DNA of 64,000 nucleotides from JBEKHT01 sp049511715 (GTDB taxonomy: Bacteria; Chloroflexota; Anaerolineae; Anaerolineales; RBG-16-64-43), in assembly GCA_049511715.1 (NCBI GenBank), contig JBEKXU010000012.1:1-64000 (forward strand), in the 5' to 3' direction. A program made the position numbers and the translations under genes. Within the stretch, counting starts at the first letter, position 1, and every line of letters begins with the position of its first letter. This document shows, piece by piece, positions 45,263-53,111 of the stretch. The notes below the pieces were generated by a model, which saw nothing but the letters and a program-made list of their open reading frames with translations, had not been told where the DNA came from and ran no database searches.

Positions 45263-45616
45263 ATGCATATTCTAATCCAGATCGCTCCTGCAACACAAGC
45301 CCCAAGATTCCCATTCTTCGATCGGGCAACCCTCCGCTATCCCGGTGAAATCGGGGCTGTCTTCACGGGCTATAACGAAATCTGCCGACTGTCTCGGAAG
45401 GGCATCTACGAGCGCCGGCGAGTCGATCGGGCATTGGGGTTGGTCCAGACTCCTCGGCGGCTGGACGAGAAAGTCGCACGCTACGGCAACTCGCAATCGT
45501 TTTGTGGCTGCCCAGATTCGAGGTTCCGGCGCACCACCTGCAAACACAGTCTTTCACTGCTCATTGCAGTGCGCGCCGACTCCATCATGAACTCTCTCCG
45601 GCGAGGTGGACCTTGA
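45263..45616 (+). CDS. SWIM zinc-finger small protein
   Basis: A 117-residue protein whose C-terminal part has SFCGCPDSRFRRTTCKHSLS, fitting the SWIM finger CxCxnCxH (about residues 79-92). The N-terminal part has no known domain. The ATG at 45263 is chosen because upstream codons in this frame lie within the hairpin region; its ribosome binding site is weak. The stop overlaps the TTG start of the next gene (TTGA), so the two are translationally coupled. SWIM proteins bind DNA or partner proteins; role here unknown. Confidence 0.7.
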   Translation: MHILIQIAPATQAPRFPFFDRATLRYPGEIGAVFTGYNEICRLSRKGIYERRRVDRALGLVQTPRRLDEKVARYGNSQSFCGCPDSRFRRTTCKHSLSLLIAVRADSIMNSLRRGGP

Positions 45617-46083
45617 GCAGCTTGGACTCCTACGCCTCGGGCATCTCTGCCTTACAGAACATCCAGGGACCGCGTGGCCCTCGGTACTGCCGAGGACGGA
45701 GCAGGCTCTACTTCGCCGCACCTAAGGACCTTTATTCCACGCAACAGTACCACGCGGCACTTGCAATTGCTCGGATGCAATTCCGCGGAGCTCGCTTTGT
45801 ATTGCCAGCTCTACGCCACTGGACGAATGAGCAATGGCGAGCGAAGTGGTCCAAGATCCTTCCTCGAATCGACCTGATAACCGTCACCCCCAGAGAAGAG
45901 GATTTCTCCATCGGAGCCGGGTGCTATAGAGAGCTTACTGACGCACGAGCGCGGGGTATTCCTGTGAGCGTCTTCGATCCAGGGCGCAAGGCATTCCTCC
46001 CTATTCGCCTCTTGCGAATGGTACCCCTGGCAAATCGGACGTTGGTCCGGTATGCCTTTGCATACCCTGGCAGGAGACCCTAA
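45613..46083 (+). CDS. Rossmann-like protein resembling nucleoside deoxyribosyltransferase
   Basis: A 156-residue protein with the pattern RLYFAAPKDLYSTQQYHAAL, IDLITVTPREEDFSIGAGCY and RELTDARARGIPVSVFDPG. The last phrase (conserved Gly-x-Gly, then E, A, G-I-P-V) is like the base-binding half of nucleoside 2-deoxyribosyltransferases and DUF4406 proteins of phages. The start is TTG at 45613, with GAGGTGG five bases upstream; an ATG further upstream would overlap most of the SWIM gene. A nucleotide-salvage or nucleotide-sensing role is possible but not shown. Confidence 0.58.
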   Translation: MSSLDSYASGISALQNIQGPRGPRYCRGRSRLYFAAPKDLYSTQQYHAALAIARMQFRGARFVLPALRHWTNEQWRAKWSKILPRIDLITVTPREEDFSIGAGCYRELTDARARGIPVSVFDPGRKAFLPIRLLRMVPLANRTLVRYAFAYPGRRP

Positions 46084-46087
46084 CCTC

Positions 46088-46789
46088 ATGGCTCCCATCT
46101 CTAGGAAAGAGCAAGCCTACCGGGAGATCTTAAACCTTCGGGCCGAGGGATTTTCTCAGTATGAAATAGCTCGAGGCACGGGGGTGAGTCGGGGTCAGAT
46201 CTTCAATATCCTATCCGGCCGAGCCGGGATCGGTGAAAAGTCGATCGCCGCAGTCCTGGGATCTCGTAAGCAGCAACGCGCAATGCTGGTATTGCGGGAA
46301 CAGGGCAAGGTTCAGAAGCAGATCGCTGAGCGGGAGATTCGGCGCTTGCAGGCCGAGGGGTTTTCTCAACGGGAGATTGCTCGCCGCACAAATGTCAGCC
46401 GGCGGCAACTCCGGGATATCCTCTCCGGCCGAAGGGGGGTCGGTGAGAAAACGATCGCCGCGGTTATCGAATCTCGCAAAACCGGGCAGGCGATGTTGCT
46501 CCTGCGGGATTATGGCAGCGTCTGGGTCCAGCCCGCCAACGCGGCAAACCGCTCGCTCCTGGGGTCCTATTGGCACGCGCTTGGGGTCGCCAGGGAGACG
46601 GGCGATCGGAGCCTCTTAGAGAAATTCAAGAACCGCACTGTGACAGTGATTGAGAGGGGCCGGCGTGGGCGCCTAAAGCTGGTCACGGATCCGGCTATTC
46701 TGGGTAGGTTGGAGGACCAGCACCAGCTCGCTCCCAAGGAAGTGACCCACTACGATCTGAGGCGGGCTAAGAGGGGGCGCGGTGAGTGA
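46088..46789 (+). CDS. Protein with two tandem HTH repeats
   Basis: A 233-residue protein built from a duplicated ~70-residue unit. Unit one reads ILNLRAEGFSQYEIARGTGV then SRGQIFNILSGRAGIGEKSI; unit two reads IRRLQAEGFSQREIARRTNV then SRRQLRDILSGRRGVGEKTI. Each unit is a HTH followed by a short basic loop. The C-terminal domain (about 150-233) is basic with strands ITVIERGRRG-like. The duplication is also visible in DNA. It overlaps the next gene by eight bases. AGGAG lies 11 bases before the ATG at 46088. It may bind direct repeats or iterons. Confidence 0.72.
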   Translation: MAPISRKEQAYREILNLRAEGFSQYEIARGTGVSRGQIFNILSGRAGIGEKSIAAVLGSRKQQRAMLVLREQGKVQKQIAEREIRRLQAEGFSQREIARRTNVSRRQLRDILSGRRGVGEKTIAAVIESRKTGQAMLLLRDYGSVWVQPANAANRSLLGSYWHALGVARETGDRSLLEKFKNRTVTVIERGRRGRLKLVTDPAILGRLEDQHQLAPKEVTHYDLRRAKRGRGE

Positions 46790-47249
46790 AGCTAGCCCGC
46801 CTGGGGAACGTCGGCCAGGTCGGTCAGGGAAGATCCGGGCTTGCCTAATCTGTGGGGCCAGAGGGCCGGGGGTCCTGGCCCGAGCGGACCTGTGCCGGGA
46901 TCATCTGACCATGCTCCAGGGTCGCTCGCCTCTCGAAGCCCACCACCCGGAAGGCCGAGCGAATAGTATTGAGACTGTCCTGCTCCCTGTCAGCACGCAT
47001 GCATCCCTCACTGCAAAGCAGGCACGTTGGCCGGACGTCCTGAAGTATCCGAGTAACGATCCTGCTATCAGGATCGCCCGCCGGTCGCGGGTTCTACGGG
47101 ATCTTCTGACGTGGTATCTACAGGCCAGCGAACGGGATTCCGATTGGCTTGTTGCCTTGGCGCTGGCGCAACAGGAGCAGCATGGGGACGAGTGGTGGGA
47201 GTCTTCGCAGGTCGCCCCACTGAATCCGAAAGGGGCCGCCGATGAGTAG
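46782..47249 (+). CDS. HNH-like zinc-binding protein
   Basis: A 155-residue protein with ACLICGARGPG (C-x-x-C at about 20-23), LCRDHL and then PLEAHHPEGRANSIETVLLP with VSTHASLT. The last stretch matches an HNH core (LExHHxxGRxN, then H) although the usual second CxxC knuckle is lacking. HNH nucleases are common in casposons. It could be a nuclease or just a zinc-binding protein. The gene overlaps both its neighbours and is translationally coupled to polB (8-base overlap). Confidence 0.66.
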   Translation: MSEASPPGERRPGRSGKIRACLICGARGPGVLARADLCRDHLTMLQGRSPLEAHHPEGRANSIETVLLPVSTHASLTAKQARWPDVLKYPSNDPAIRIARRSRVLRDLLTWYLQASERDSDWLVALALAQQEQHGDEWWESSQVAPLNPKGAADE

Positions 47250-50200
47250 CGCCATGAATCATTCCTACTCCCCTCTCGAAGGTGACTTGCTCCCGGTTGC
47301 GGTGAGGTGCTACATGGAACCTATCTCCGAGGATGGGGGGGAGTCAAAGCCTGCCCGCAGGCAGTCTGCCCGCCGGCCAAAGCCCCGTCCTTGTGGGATG
47401 CTAGTCATAGACTGCGAAACGTTGACGCAGGATACCCTCGATCACCCCGAGAAGATGCCCGACTTCGATCCGACCCAATGGCCAGGCTACGCTCAACCGC
47501 TCCTATTCGGGACGGCACACTTGTGGACCCGGCCTAGCAACGGTCGGAAGTGGAAACGGAAAGCGGAATGGACGTTCTACCCTGACAACCTTCCGCCGGC
47601 AACCCTGGCAAAGCTCCGCAGGCATTTCGACCGGGACAACCGGCGCATGGGCGATTGGCATGAGCCCACCGACAGCCCAGGCGTCAAAGCCTACCTCTTG
47701 GCCCTCTCAGACTTCCTTGCAGTCTTCTATGGAGAGGCCGTGAGTCAGCGGTGTTTGATTGTGGGATTCAATTTGCCTTTCGACCTCTCCCGCCTAGCCT
47801 TCCGAGTGGGACCAGCTCGGAGCCAAAGGTTTCGAGGGGGTTTCTCTTTCATCCTATGGCGGGATCCGACCGGGAAGCATGCTCAAAATCTCTACCGACC
47901 CCGCCTGTATATCAAGCAACTTGGGGACCGCTCAACCCTGATGGGTTTCTCAACCGTCAAACTCGGAGCCGACAAAGGAGCGGGGTTCTGGCGCCCTCAG
48001 GCCGAATTGCTTGACCTAGGGCAGCTATGCACTGCACTACTCGGGGAACCTCATTCGCTCGATCGAGCCTGCAAAGCGTTTGGCCTGGACATCGGCAAAG
48101 CGAAGATCCCCGGACATGGGATCATTACTCTTCGCTACGTTCGCTACAACCGCCAGGATACGCTCATCACCGCAGCTCTCGCCTTTGCGGCTCTCGATCG
48201 ATTCGACAAGCACCCTATCTCCCGAGGACACCGCCCGCCCGGTCCATTGTCGGAATGCTCGGTCTTTTCAGGCGCTTCGATCGCTAAAGCTTATCTGCGG
48301 ATCATGGGGATCGCGCCTCGGATGACTGTAGACCCGAACTTCCCCCGGCGGGCTCTGGCCGCGGCGATGCAAGCGTACTACGGTGGCAGAACCGAATCTT
48401 GGATTTGGGGATGCCCGGTCCCGGTTGCCCCGCTGGACTTTGTGAGCATGTATCCAACTGTCGCCACACTTCAACACTTGTGGCCGATCATCACCGCCAA
48501 GATCGTCAAAGTAGTGGAGTGCCCCGAGGAGATTCAACGCTTCCTGGAAACCGTTACCCCGGAAGACCTTTTCGAACCTGAGAAGTGGCCCGAGCTCAAC
48601 GGCTTCGCTCGCATTCGATCACATGGCGATATTGTCCCAGTCAGGGCCAGGTATCAGCTTCACAGACAGACCTGGAAGATCGGAGCAAATCCCTACCGCT
48701 CAGAGGACCCTCAATGGTACGCAATTGCAGACCTAGTTGCTTCAAGGGTCCGAGGCGGGCCAGTCCCCAATATCCTCGAAGCCTTCCGCCTGGCCCCGGG
48801 AGAGGCGCAACCCGACCTCAGGCCTGTGCTGTTTGCTGGGACCCTGACCATTGACCCAGCCCACGACGACTTCTTCAAGCGGACCGTTGAAGAGCGGGCA
48901 AAAATGCGGGCAGGACTTCCCCCCTACGCTATGGCCCCGGCGGGTGAGCTAGAGGCCGGAGCCTTGGCCCTCAAGATCATCGCGAATGCCGGTTCATACG
49001 GAATCTATGCCGAGGTCAATAAGAATGATCTGGCTCAAGAAGAGACTCGGGCTATGAACCTTTGGAGTGGGGATGGGGGAGAGAACCCGGCGCAAAGTCT
49101 AAGAACCAGTTCCCCTGAGATTGGGGGCCCGTTCTTCTTCCCCCCCTTGGCCGCTCTCACTACCGCTGGTGCCCGCCTATTCCTGGCCCTCTTGCAACAG
49201 GCCATTGAATCGTTGGGGGCAAGCTATGCCCTGTGCGATACCGATTCAATGTTCGTTACTTTCCATCCGGACGGGGGAATTCTTGCGGTCCCGGAGGCCA
49301 AGGCGCCTATCCGGCTGCTGACGCCCGCGGACCTCAAAAGCGTCCATGAGCGGTTCAATCGCTTGAATCCTTACGATCGGCGGGTGGTCCCCTCATTGCT
49401 AAAGCACGAATACAGCGACTACCCTCACCTTCTTGCCCTCTCTATCGCCCCGAAGCGCTATGCTCTTCTCACGCCCCTGGGCGACGGGGTGCAGGCGCCT
49501 GAGGGTGAGGTGGTAGCCCGCTCGGAGTCAGCACTCGGGGCAATCCTGCCAACCGTCAAAGATCCTGACTGGATCACCGCATGGTGGGAAGCCATCGCCC
49601 GGTCGGAGCAGTCCCTTCCTTTCCCCGCTGGTCCGCTTGTCCGCAAGTATTCAGTGCAAACCTGGGAAACGCTCAGACACTTTCGAGAATTGAACCGGGG
49701 ACGGCCCTATCAGGAACAGATTAAGCCGTTCAACTTCCTCCTGACCGCCCAACCGGACCCGTTGCTCGCCACTGCGGGCGGTGAGGCAAGTCCCTTAGTG
49801 GCCCCTTTCAACACGGACCCGGCCTCGTGGCTGTCGCTTCCCTGGTATGAGACTCACACAGGGCGTCCGGTGTCTATAACCCTGGACCCTGAAAGAGCGG
49901 CAAGCGCAGCGAATCAGGCGGTGTGCGTTGAGACCATCGGGGCCTACTTCACCCACTATCGAAACTTCAAGCCGTCAGAATTTCGATTGCCCCCCGGAGA
50001 TCGCCCCGGCCTGCTTCGCCTTCGCCCTGTGCGGCGGTGCTCGATCACGTTCATAGGGAAGGAAAGCACGGCCCTTGCCGAATTGGATGAGGCTGGACTG
50101 CCAGTGTCCCCCCCGTTCCAGATCGGGCTCCCCGGTCACTGGATCATCCCACTTCTCCCCCTCCTGGCAGATCTGCCAGCGTCCCAACAATCAGAGCTGT

Positions 50201-50577
50201 GTGAGCAGCTTCGGGTAGATCCCCGCACTCTCCGGAGGTGGATTCATGGGTCCAGCCGACCGGCCAACAACCTTCAACCCTTGATTGAATCGGCCTGTGT
50301 TCGCTTCGCGGACGAGGTGCTTGGAAACCTCGGAATGCCAGTACCTGAACACCCAGCGAACACTGTCGCTCTTTACACCAGCCTCGCTCCCACAATCAGA
50401 GAGAACATTCGGGGAGTGCTCAGGACTTCCGTTCAAAAGACAAGCGGCCGAGCAACAGCCCTCCGCTTGAACATGAACCGCAGAACCCTTCAAGATCGAA
50501 TTGCGCATCCGGAGAGGATTCCTTTGGGGATTCTTCCCTTATCAGAAGAAGAGGATCGACAATGCTCGCAGCTGTAG
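47242..50577 (+). CDS. polB: Family B DNA polymerase of the casposon
   Basis: A 1111-residue replicative-type polymerase that should copy the element. Proofreading exonuclease motifs are LVIDCETLT (Exo I, D57/E59), IVGFNLPFDLSRL (Exo II, about 170-183) and RYNRQDTLITAAL (Exo III, about 302-314). Polymerase motifs are LDFVSMYPTVATL (A, D399), LKIIANAGSYGIY (B, K578) and ALCDTDSMFVTF (C, D666/D668). All catalytic residues are present. A C-terminal extension (about 950-1111) holds two HTH-like stretches (LCEQLRVDPRTLRRWIHGS and ALRLNMNRRTLQDRI), unusual in PolB. Whether priming is by protein or RNA cannot be settled by eye. It is last in the core operon. Confidence 0.93.
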   Translation: MSSAMNHSYSPLEGDLLPVAVRCYMEPISEDGGESKPARRQSARRPKPRPCGMLVIDCETLTQDTLDHPEKMPDFDPTQWPGYAQPLLFGTAHLWTRPSNGRKWKRKAEWTFYPDNLPPATLAKLRRHFDRDNRRMGDWHEPTDSPGVKAYLLALSDFLAVFYGEAVSQRCLIVGFNLPFDLSRLAFRVGPARSQRFRGGFSFILWRDPTGKHAQNLYRPRLYIKQLGDRSTLMGFSTVKLGADKGAGFWRPQAELLDLGQLCTALLGEPHSLDRACKAFGLDIGKAKIPGHGIITLRYVRYNRQDTLITAALAFAALDRFDKHPISRGHRPPGPLSECSVFSGASIAKAYLRIMGIAPRMTVDPNFPRRALAAAMQAYYGGRTESWIWGCPVPVAPLDFVSMYPTVATLQHLWPIITAKIVKVVECPEEIQRFLETVTPEDLFEPEKWPELNGFARIRSHGDIVPVRARYQLHRQTWKIGANPYRSEDPQWYAIADLVASRVRGGPVPNILEAFRLAPGEAQPDLRPVLFAGTLTIDPAHDDFFKRTVEERAKMRAGLPPYAMAPAGELEAGALALKIIANAGSYGIYAEVNKNDLAQEETRAMNLWSGDGGENPAQSLRTSSPEIGGPFFFPPLAALTTAGARLFLALLQQAIESLGASYALCDTDSMFVTFHPDGGILAVPEAKAPIRLLTPADLKSVHERFNRLNPYDRRVVPSLLKHEYSDYPHLLALSIAPKRYALLTPLGDGVQAPEGEVVARSESALGAILPTVKDPDWITAWWEAIARSEQSLPFPAGPLVRKYSVQTWETLRHFRELNRGRPYQEQIKPFNFLLTAQPDPLLATAGGEASPLVAPFNTDPASWLSLPWYETHTGRPVSITLDPERAASAANQAVCVETIGAYFTHYRNFKPSEFRLPPGDRPGLLRLRPVRRCSITFIGKESTALAELDEAGLPVSPPFQIGLPGHWIIPLLPLLADLPASQQSELCEQLRVDPRTLRRWIHGSSRPANNLQPLIESACVRFADEVLGNLGMPVPEHPANTVALYTSLAPTIRENIRGVLRTSVQKTSGRATALRLNMNRRTLQDRIAHPERIPLGILPLSEEEDRQCSQL

Positions 50578-50660
50578 CCCACTGGCCGACGGGGTCGAAG
50601 GCCACACTCGGAAAGTGGACAACCTCTGAATTACCCTGGCGGTACGAAGGTGAGCCGAAG

Positions 50661-50703
50661 ACAAGGCAGAAGACGACGGGAGTCCGTATAATAAGAGTTG
50701 GGC
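50661..50703 (+). promoter_or_regulatory. Right-arm promoter-like repeat ending in GTTGGGC
   Basis: Counterpart of 41205-41246: ACAAGGCAGAAGAC, GACGGGAGTCCG, TATAAT (50687-50692), AAGA, then GTTGGGC (50697-50703). It lies 84 bases after polB and 21 bases before the first right-arm passenger. Head position, shared sequence and the GTTRRRY end make it look like a promoter plus insertion core. Confidence 0.72.
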
Positions 50704-50724
50704 ATCCATTGGGGCTGAAGACCA

Positions 50725-51768
50725 ATGACCGATGTACAGATACCACCCGAGGTCGTGGCCGCCTTCGCGTCATCCCTCGTGCACATCGACTGGCAATTGT
50801 CCTTCTTCTTCGACGAGAAGCCAGCACACATTAGAGAAGCAATCCAAGCTCTGATGGCCTCGCTACCAACCGAAGTCATCCGTGCCCGCTTGGCCGATCC
50901 TTCCTTCCCGTGGGCGAATCAAGACTCTACCGATGCAGCCAAGCAAGAAGAGGCACGTCGAGACATCATTGGCAGTGCCATTGCACGAGAAGTGAATAGT
51001 ATGAGGATAGCATTGCTTCGAGCCGCCGCCGCAGACAAGAGACCCGCGCCCTACAACCATAGTTCCCTTTGCGATATCCAAATCACGGAGGAGGCCCTTG
51101 TCGATCTTGAGGCATTTGACATCTCCAGAAAGGCGCTCACCAGGAATGGATTCGTATTTGAGCTAGCACCTACGCTACCTGCATTGAACTCTGGATATTG
51201 GCTGATACGGAATCTATTCCGAGAGAGCAAGAGCGTGTCCAAATTCATTAGGCTCGACCCGCTCTGCATCCAGCCACTCGACACCTACCGAGGCGCCGAG
51301 TACAAGATGTGGGTTTACGGAGTACCTCTCAACTGGGCCAAGTTGTCACGACTGAGAGAAGACCAACACGGGCGATGGATCCCCGACCCCCTCGCTACTC
51401 CATCTGCCTTCACCGACGTTGTGTGGTCCCCCCGCTTACCGGAGATTCACTTCGCCTGCGAGGAGGTTCCCAACCAGGACCAGGTTGCCGAGCGCGCCAG
51501 CCGGTATTTGCACTCGATATTTCTTCCCAGCGAAGGCTACTTCACTCACGTTGACGGCGCCATAAGGTTCTATTCTCCCCGCGAACTTGAGGCCAGGCTC
51601 CAAACCCACGTCCGCAAGGCAGGCAAAGTCGGCCAGAGGGTCAAGATTTTCCGCGCTGAGGGACGGATCGACCCTCTCACATGGAGTTCCCTCGCCGCAT
51701 CATTCTTCGTCTGGAACTACGATGTGATGAGGTACGTGACGGGGGAAACTGACTTCCCAGCACAGTAG
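50725..51768 (+). CDS. Hypothetical protein, first right-arm passenger
   Basis: A 347-residue soluble protein of unknown family. A helical N-terminus (VVAAFASSLVHIDWQLSFFF, then AIQALMASLPTEVIRARLAD) gives way to a mixed C-terminal region (AEYKMWVYGVPLNWAKLSRL, EGYFTHVDGAIRFYSPRELE). No catalytic motif, zinc site or membrane helix is seen. It starts 21 bases after GTTGGGC of the promoter-like repeat and is followed by site A, so it has the gene-plus-site form of a cassette. Given its neighbours, a defence role is a guess. Confidence 0.7.
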   Translation: MTDVQIPPEVVAAFASSLVHIDWQLSFFFDEKPAHIREAIQALMASLPTEVIRARLADPSFPWANQDSTDAAKQEEARRDIIGSAIAREVNSMRIALLRAAAADKRPAPYNHSSLCDIQITEEALVDLEAFDISRKALTRNGFVFELAPTLPALNSGYWLIRNLFRESKSVSKFIRLDPLCIQPLDTYRGAEYKMWVYGVPLNWAKLSRLREDQHGRWIPDPLATPSAFTDVVWSPRLPEIHFACEEVPNQDQVAERASRYLHSIFLPSEGYFTHVDGAIRFYSPRELEARLQTHVRKAGKVGQRVKIFRAEGRIDPLTWSSLAASFFVWNYDVMRYVTGETDFPAQ

Positions 51769-51798
51769 GAAGCCTATTCTTCATCCAATTGCGTGGAT

Positions 51799-51926
51799 GC
51801 CTAACCACTCACTGGTGCCGACGCGGCTACCGCCGCAGGGGGACGCGCACTTGCCCGCCATCTCAGAGGCAACAGAAAAGAAGTTGCGTCCGCCACGCCG
51901 CGCAGCACAGTTCGAGGCCGTTTGGC
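51799..51926 (+). repeat. Cassette site A (attC-like, 128 bp imperfect palindrome)
   Basis: Starts GCCTAAC (RYYYAAC) and ends GTTTGGC (one base off GTTRRRY). The strand folds on itself in nested blocks: the outer 7-mers pair at 6 of 7; ACTGGTGC (51811) with GCACAGT (51905), one bulge; CGCGGC (51822) with GCCGCG (51897); GGACGC (51841) with GCGTCC (51886), extended by ACTT with AAGT. An inner hairpin GCGGC-tacc-GCCGC is shared with sites B and C. This nested, bulged pairing with the boundary motifs is how integron attC sites look. Confidence 0.75.
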
Positions 51927-51948
51927 AGCGTTGTGAGGAGTCGAGTCA

Positions 51949-52986
51949 ATGACAGCCCCGATTTCACCCTCCAAGGAAGCACTTAGCGAGGCCACAGCCC
52001 TGGCATCCGAAATCCTGACCGACTTGGAACTGTCAAGGATCCCCCTCGTTACTGCCACTCTTAGGGCCGCCCGACTCGCCCGCCTACTGAACGACTTCGA
52101 CCTTCACCAGATTCTTCTATACGAAGCCAGTGGTTATCCCGCGAAGCCGGACGGCGTTCCACCCGAGCCCTGGCGACTTGCGCAGTTGGCTGGCAGAACA
52201 TATGAATGGAAGGACCCGAGTTCGAGTGAGACCAAGACCGTCGCCTTCCTAGACTCTGTTGAGCAGCTCCAACACGAGATTGACGGCGCCAAACTTGCTC
52301 TTCAGGCGGCAGCCGACCACGATGTTTCTATTTCGTCCGCCAATCCAAACCAGTTTCTGTTTACCCCCACGGGCAACTTCGCTGAACGGCAAGGCCTATT
52401 GGGTCGGATTGCCACGGCATCACAACACCTAGGCAGCCGAAGAGCCTTCATTCATGACTACGTCTCACGCCGTTACTACGAGCTCAGGTACTCCGGCCTC
52501 GCCCAAGACATATTCTCCGCTATCCGCCAAAAAGTGGATGCGGCCATCAGCAGCGTGGTGCCATCGGCTGTCCAGAAGCTCGTCTCCGTTCACGATAACC
52601 TGCGCTCCGAGAACCCCGAGGATTGGTCGAACGCAGTACATAGTTGCCGCCGGGTCCTTCAAGACCTAGCTGACACGCTCTTCCCTCCGCAAGACCAACC
52701 TCGGATTGCTGCGAATGGGACTGAAATAGCCCTGGGTCCAGACAACTTCATCAATCGTCTCGTTTGCTACGCCGAAGACCATTCCCAATCGGCCCGATTC
52801 AATGAACTCGTTGGCTCACACCTGCACTACCTTGGTGACCGTCTTGACTCTGTGTTCCGAGCTGCCCAGAAGGGATCTCATGCAGTTGTCGGCCGCGAGG
52901 AGGCAAATCGCTACGTTGTGTACACCTACATGCTCGTTGGCGATCTCCTCTCCCTTCACGATGTCGAAGCAGCCCACGCGGCCTGA
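51949..52986 (+). CDS. AbiTii-like protein, right-arm passenger
   Basis: A 345-residue protein. Residues about 15-105 follow the AbiTii N-terminal domain: ILTDLELSRIPLVTATLRAA, RLARLLNDFDLHQILLYEAS and the G-Y-P turn after it. AbiTii domains occur in abortive-infection phage-defence proteins. The C-terminal helical region (about 150-340; LLGRIATASQHLGSRRAFIH, VHSCRRVLQDLADTLFPPQD) has HEPN-like features. GAGGAG lies nine bases before the ATG. Its stop TGA lies inside the GCCTGAC that begins site B. Confidence 0.68.
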   Translation: MTAPISPSKEALSEATALASEILTDLELSRIPLVTATLRAARLARLLNDFDLHQILLYEASGYPAKPDGVPPEPWRLAQLAGRTYEWKDPSSSETKTVAFLDSVEQLQHEIDGAKLALQAAADHDVSISSANPNQFLFTPTGNFAERQGLLGRIATASQHLGSRRAFIHDYVSRRYYELRYSGLAQDIFSAIRQKVDAAISSVVPSAVQKLVSVHDNLRSENPEDWSNAVHSCRRVLQDLADTLFPPQDQPRIAANGTEIALGPDNFINRLVCYAEDHSQSARFNELVGSHLHYLGDRLDSVFRAAQKGSHAVVGREEANRYVVYTYMLVGDLLSLHDVEAAHAA

Positions 52987-53077
52987 CCACTCACAAGTGC
53001 CGACGCGGCTTTCGCCGCTGGGGGAACGCGCGCTTGCCAGCCATGTAGATCATTCGAGTATGGGAGTCGTGTTGGCC
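52981..53077 (+). repeat. Cassette site B
   Basis: Begins GCCTGACCACTCAC (compare GCCTAACCACTCAC of A and D), then GTGCCGACGCGGC with the hairpin GCGGC-tttc-GCCGC, GGGGGAACGCGCGCTTGCC, and ends near GTTGGCC (53071-53077). The second half of the palindrome is largely diverged, so it is a degenerate or truncated relative of site A. The next gene starts 35 bases after. Confidence 0.62.
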
Positions 53078-53111
53078 AGCTCGATCTGGGCCGATACACT
53101 GGAGATGTGTG

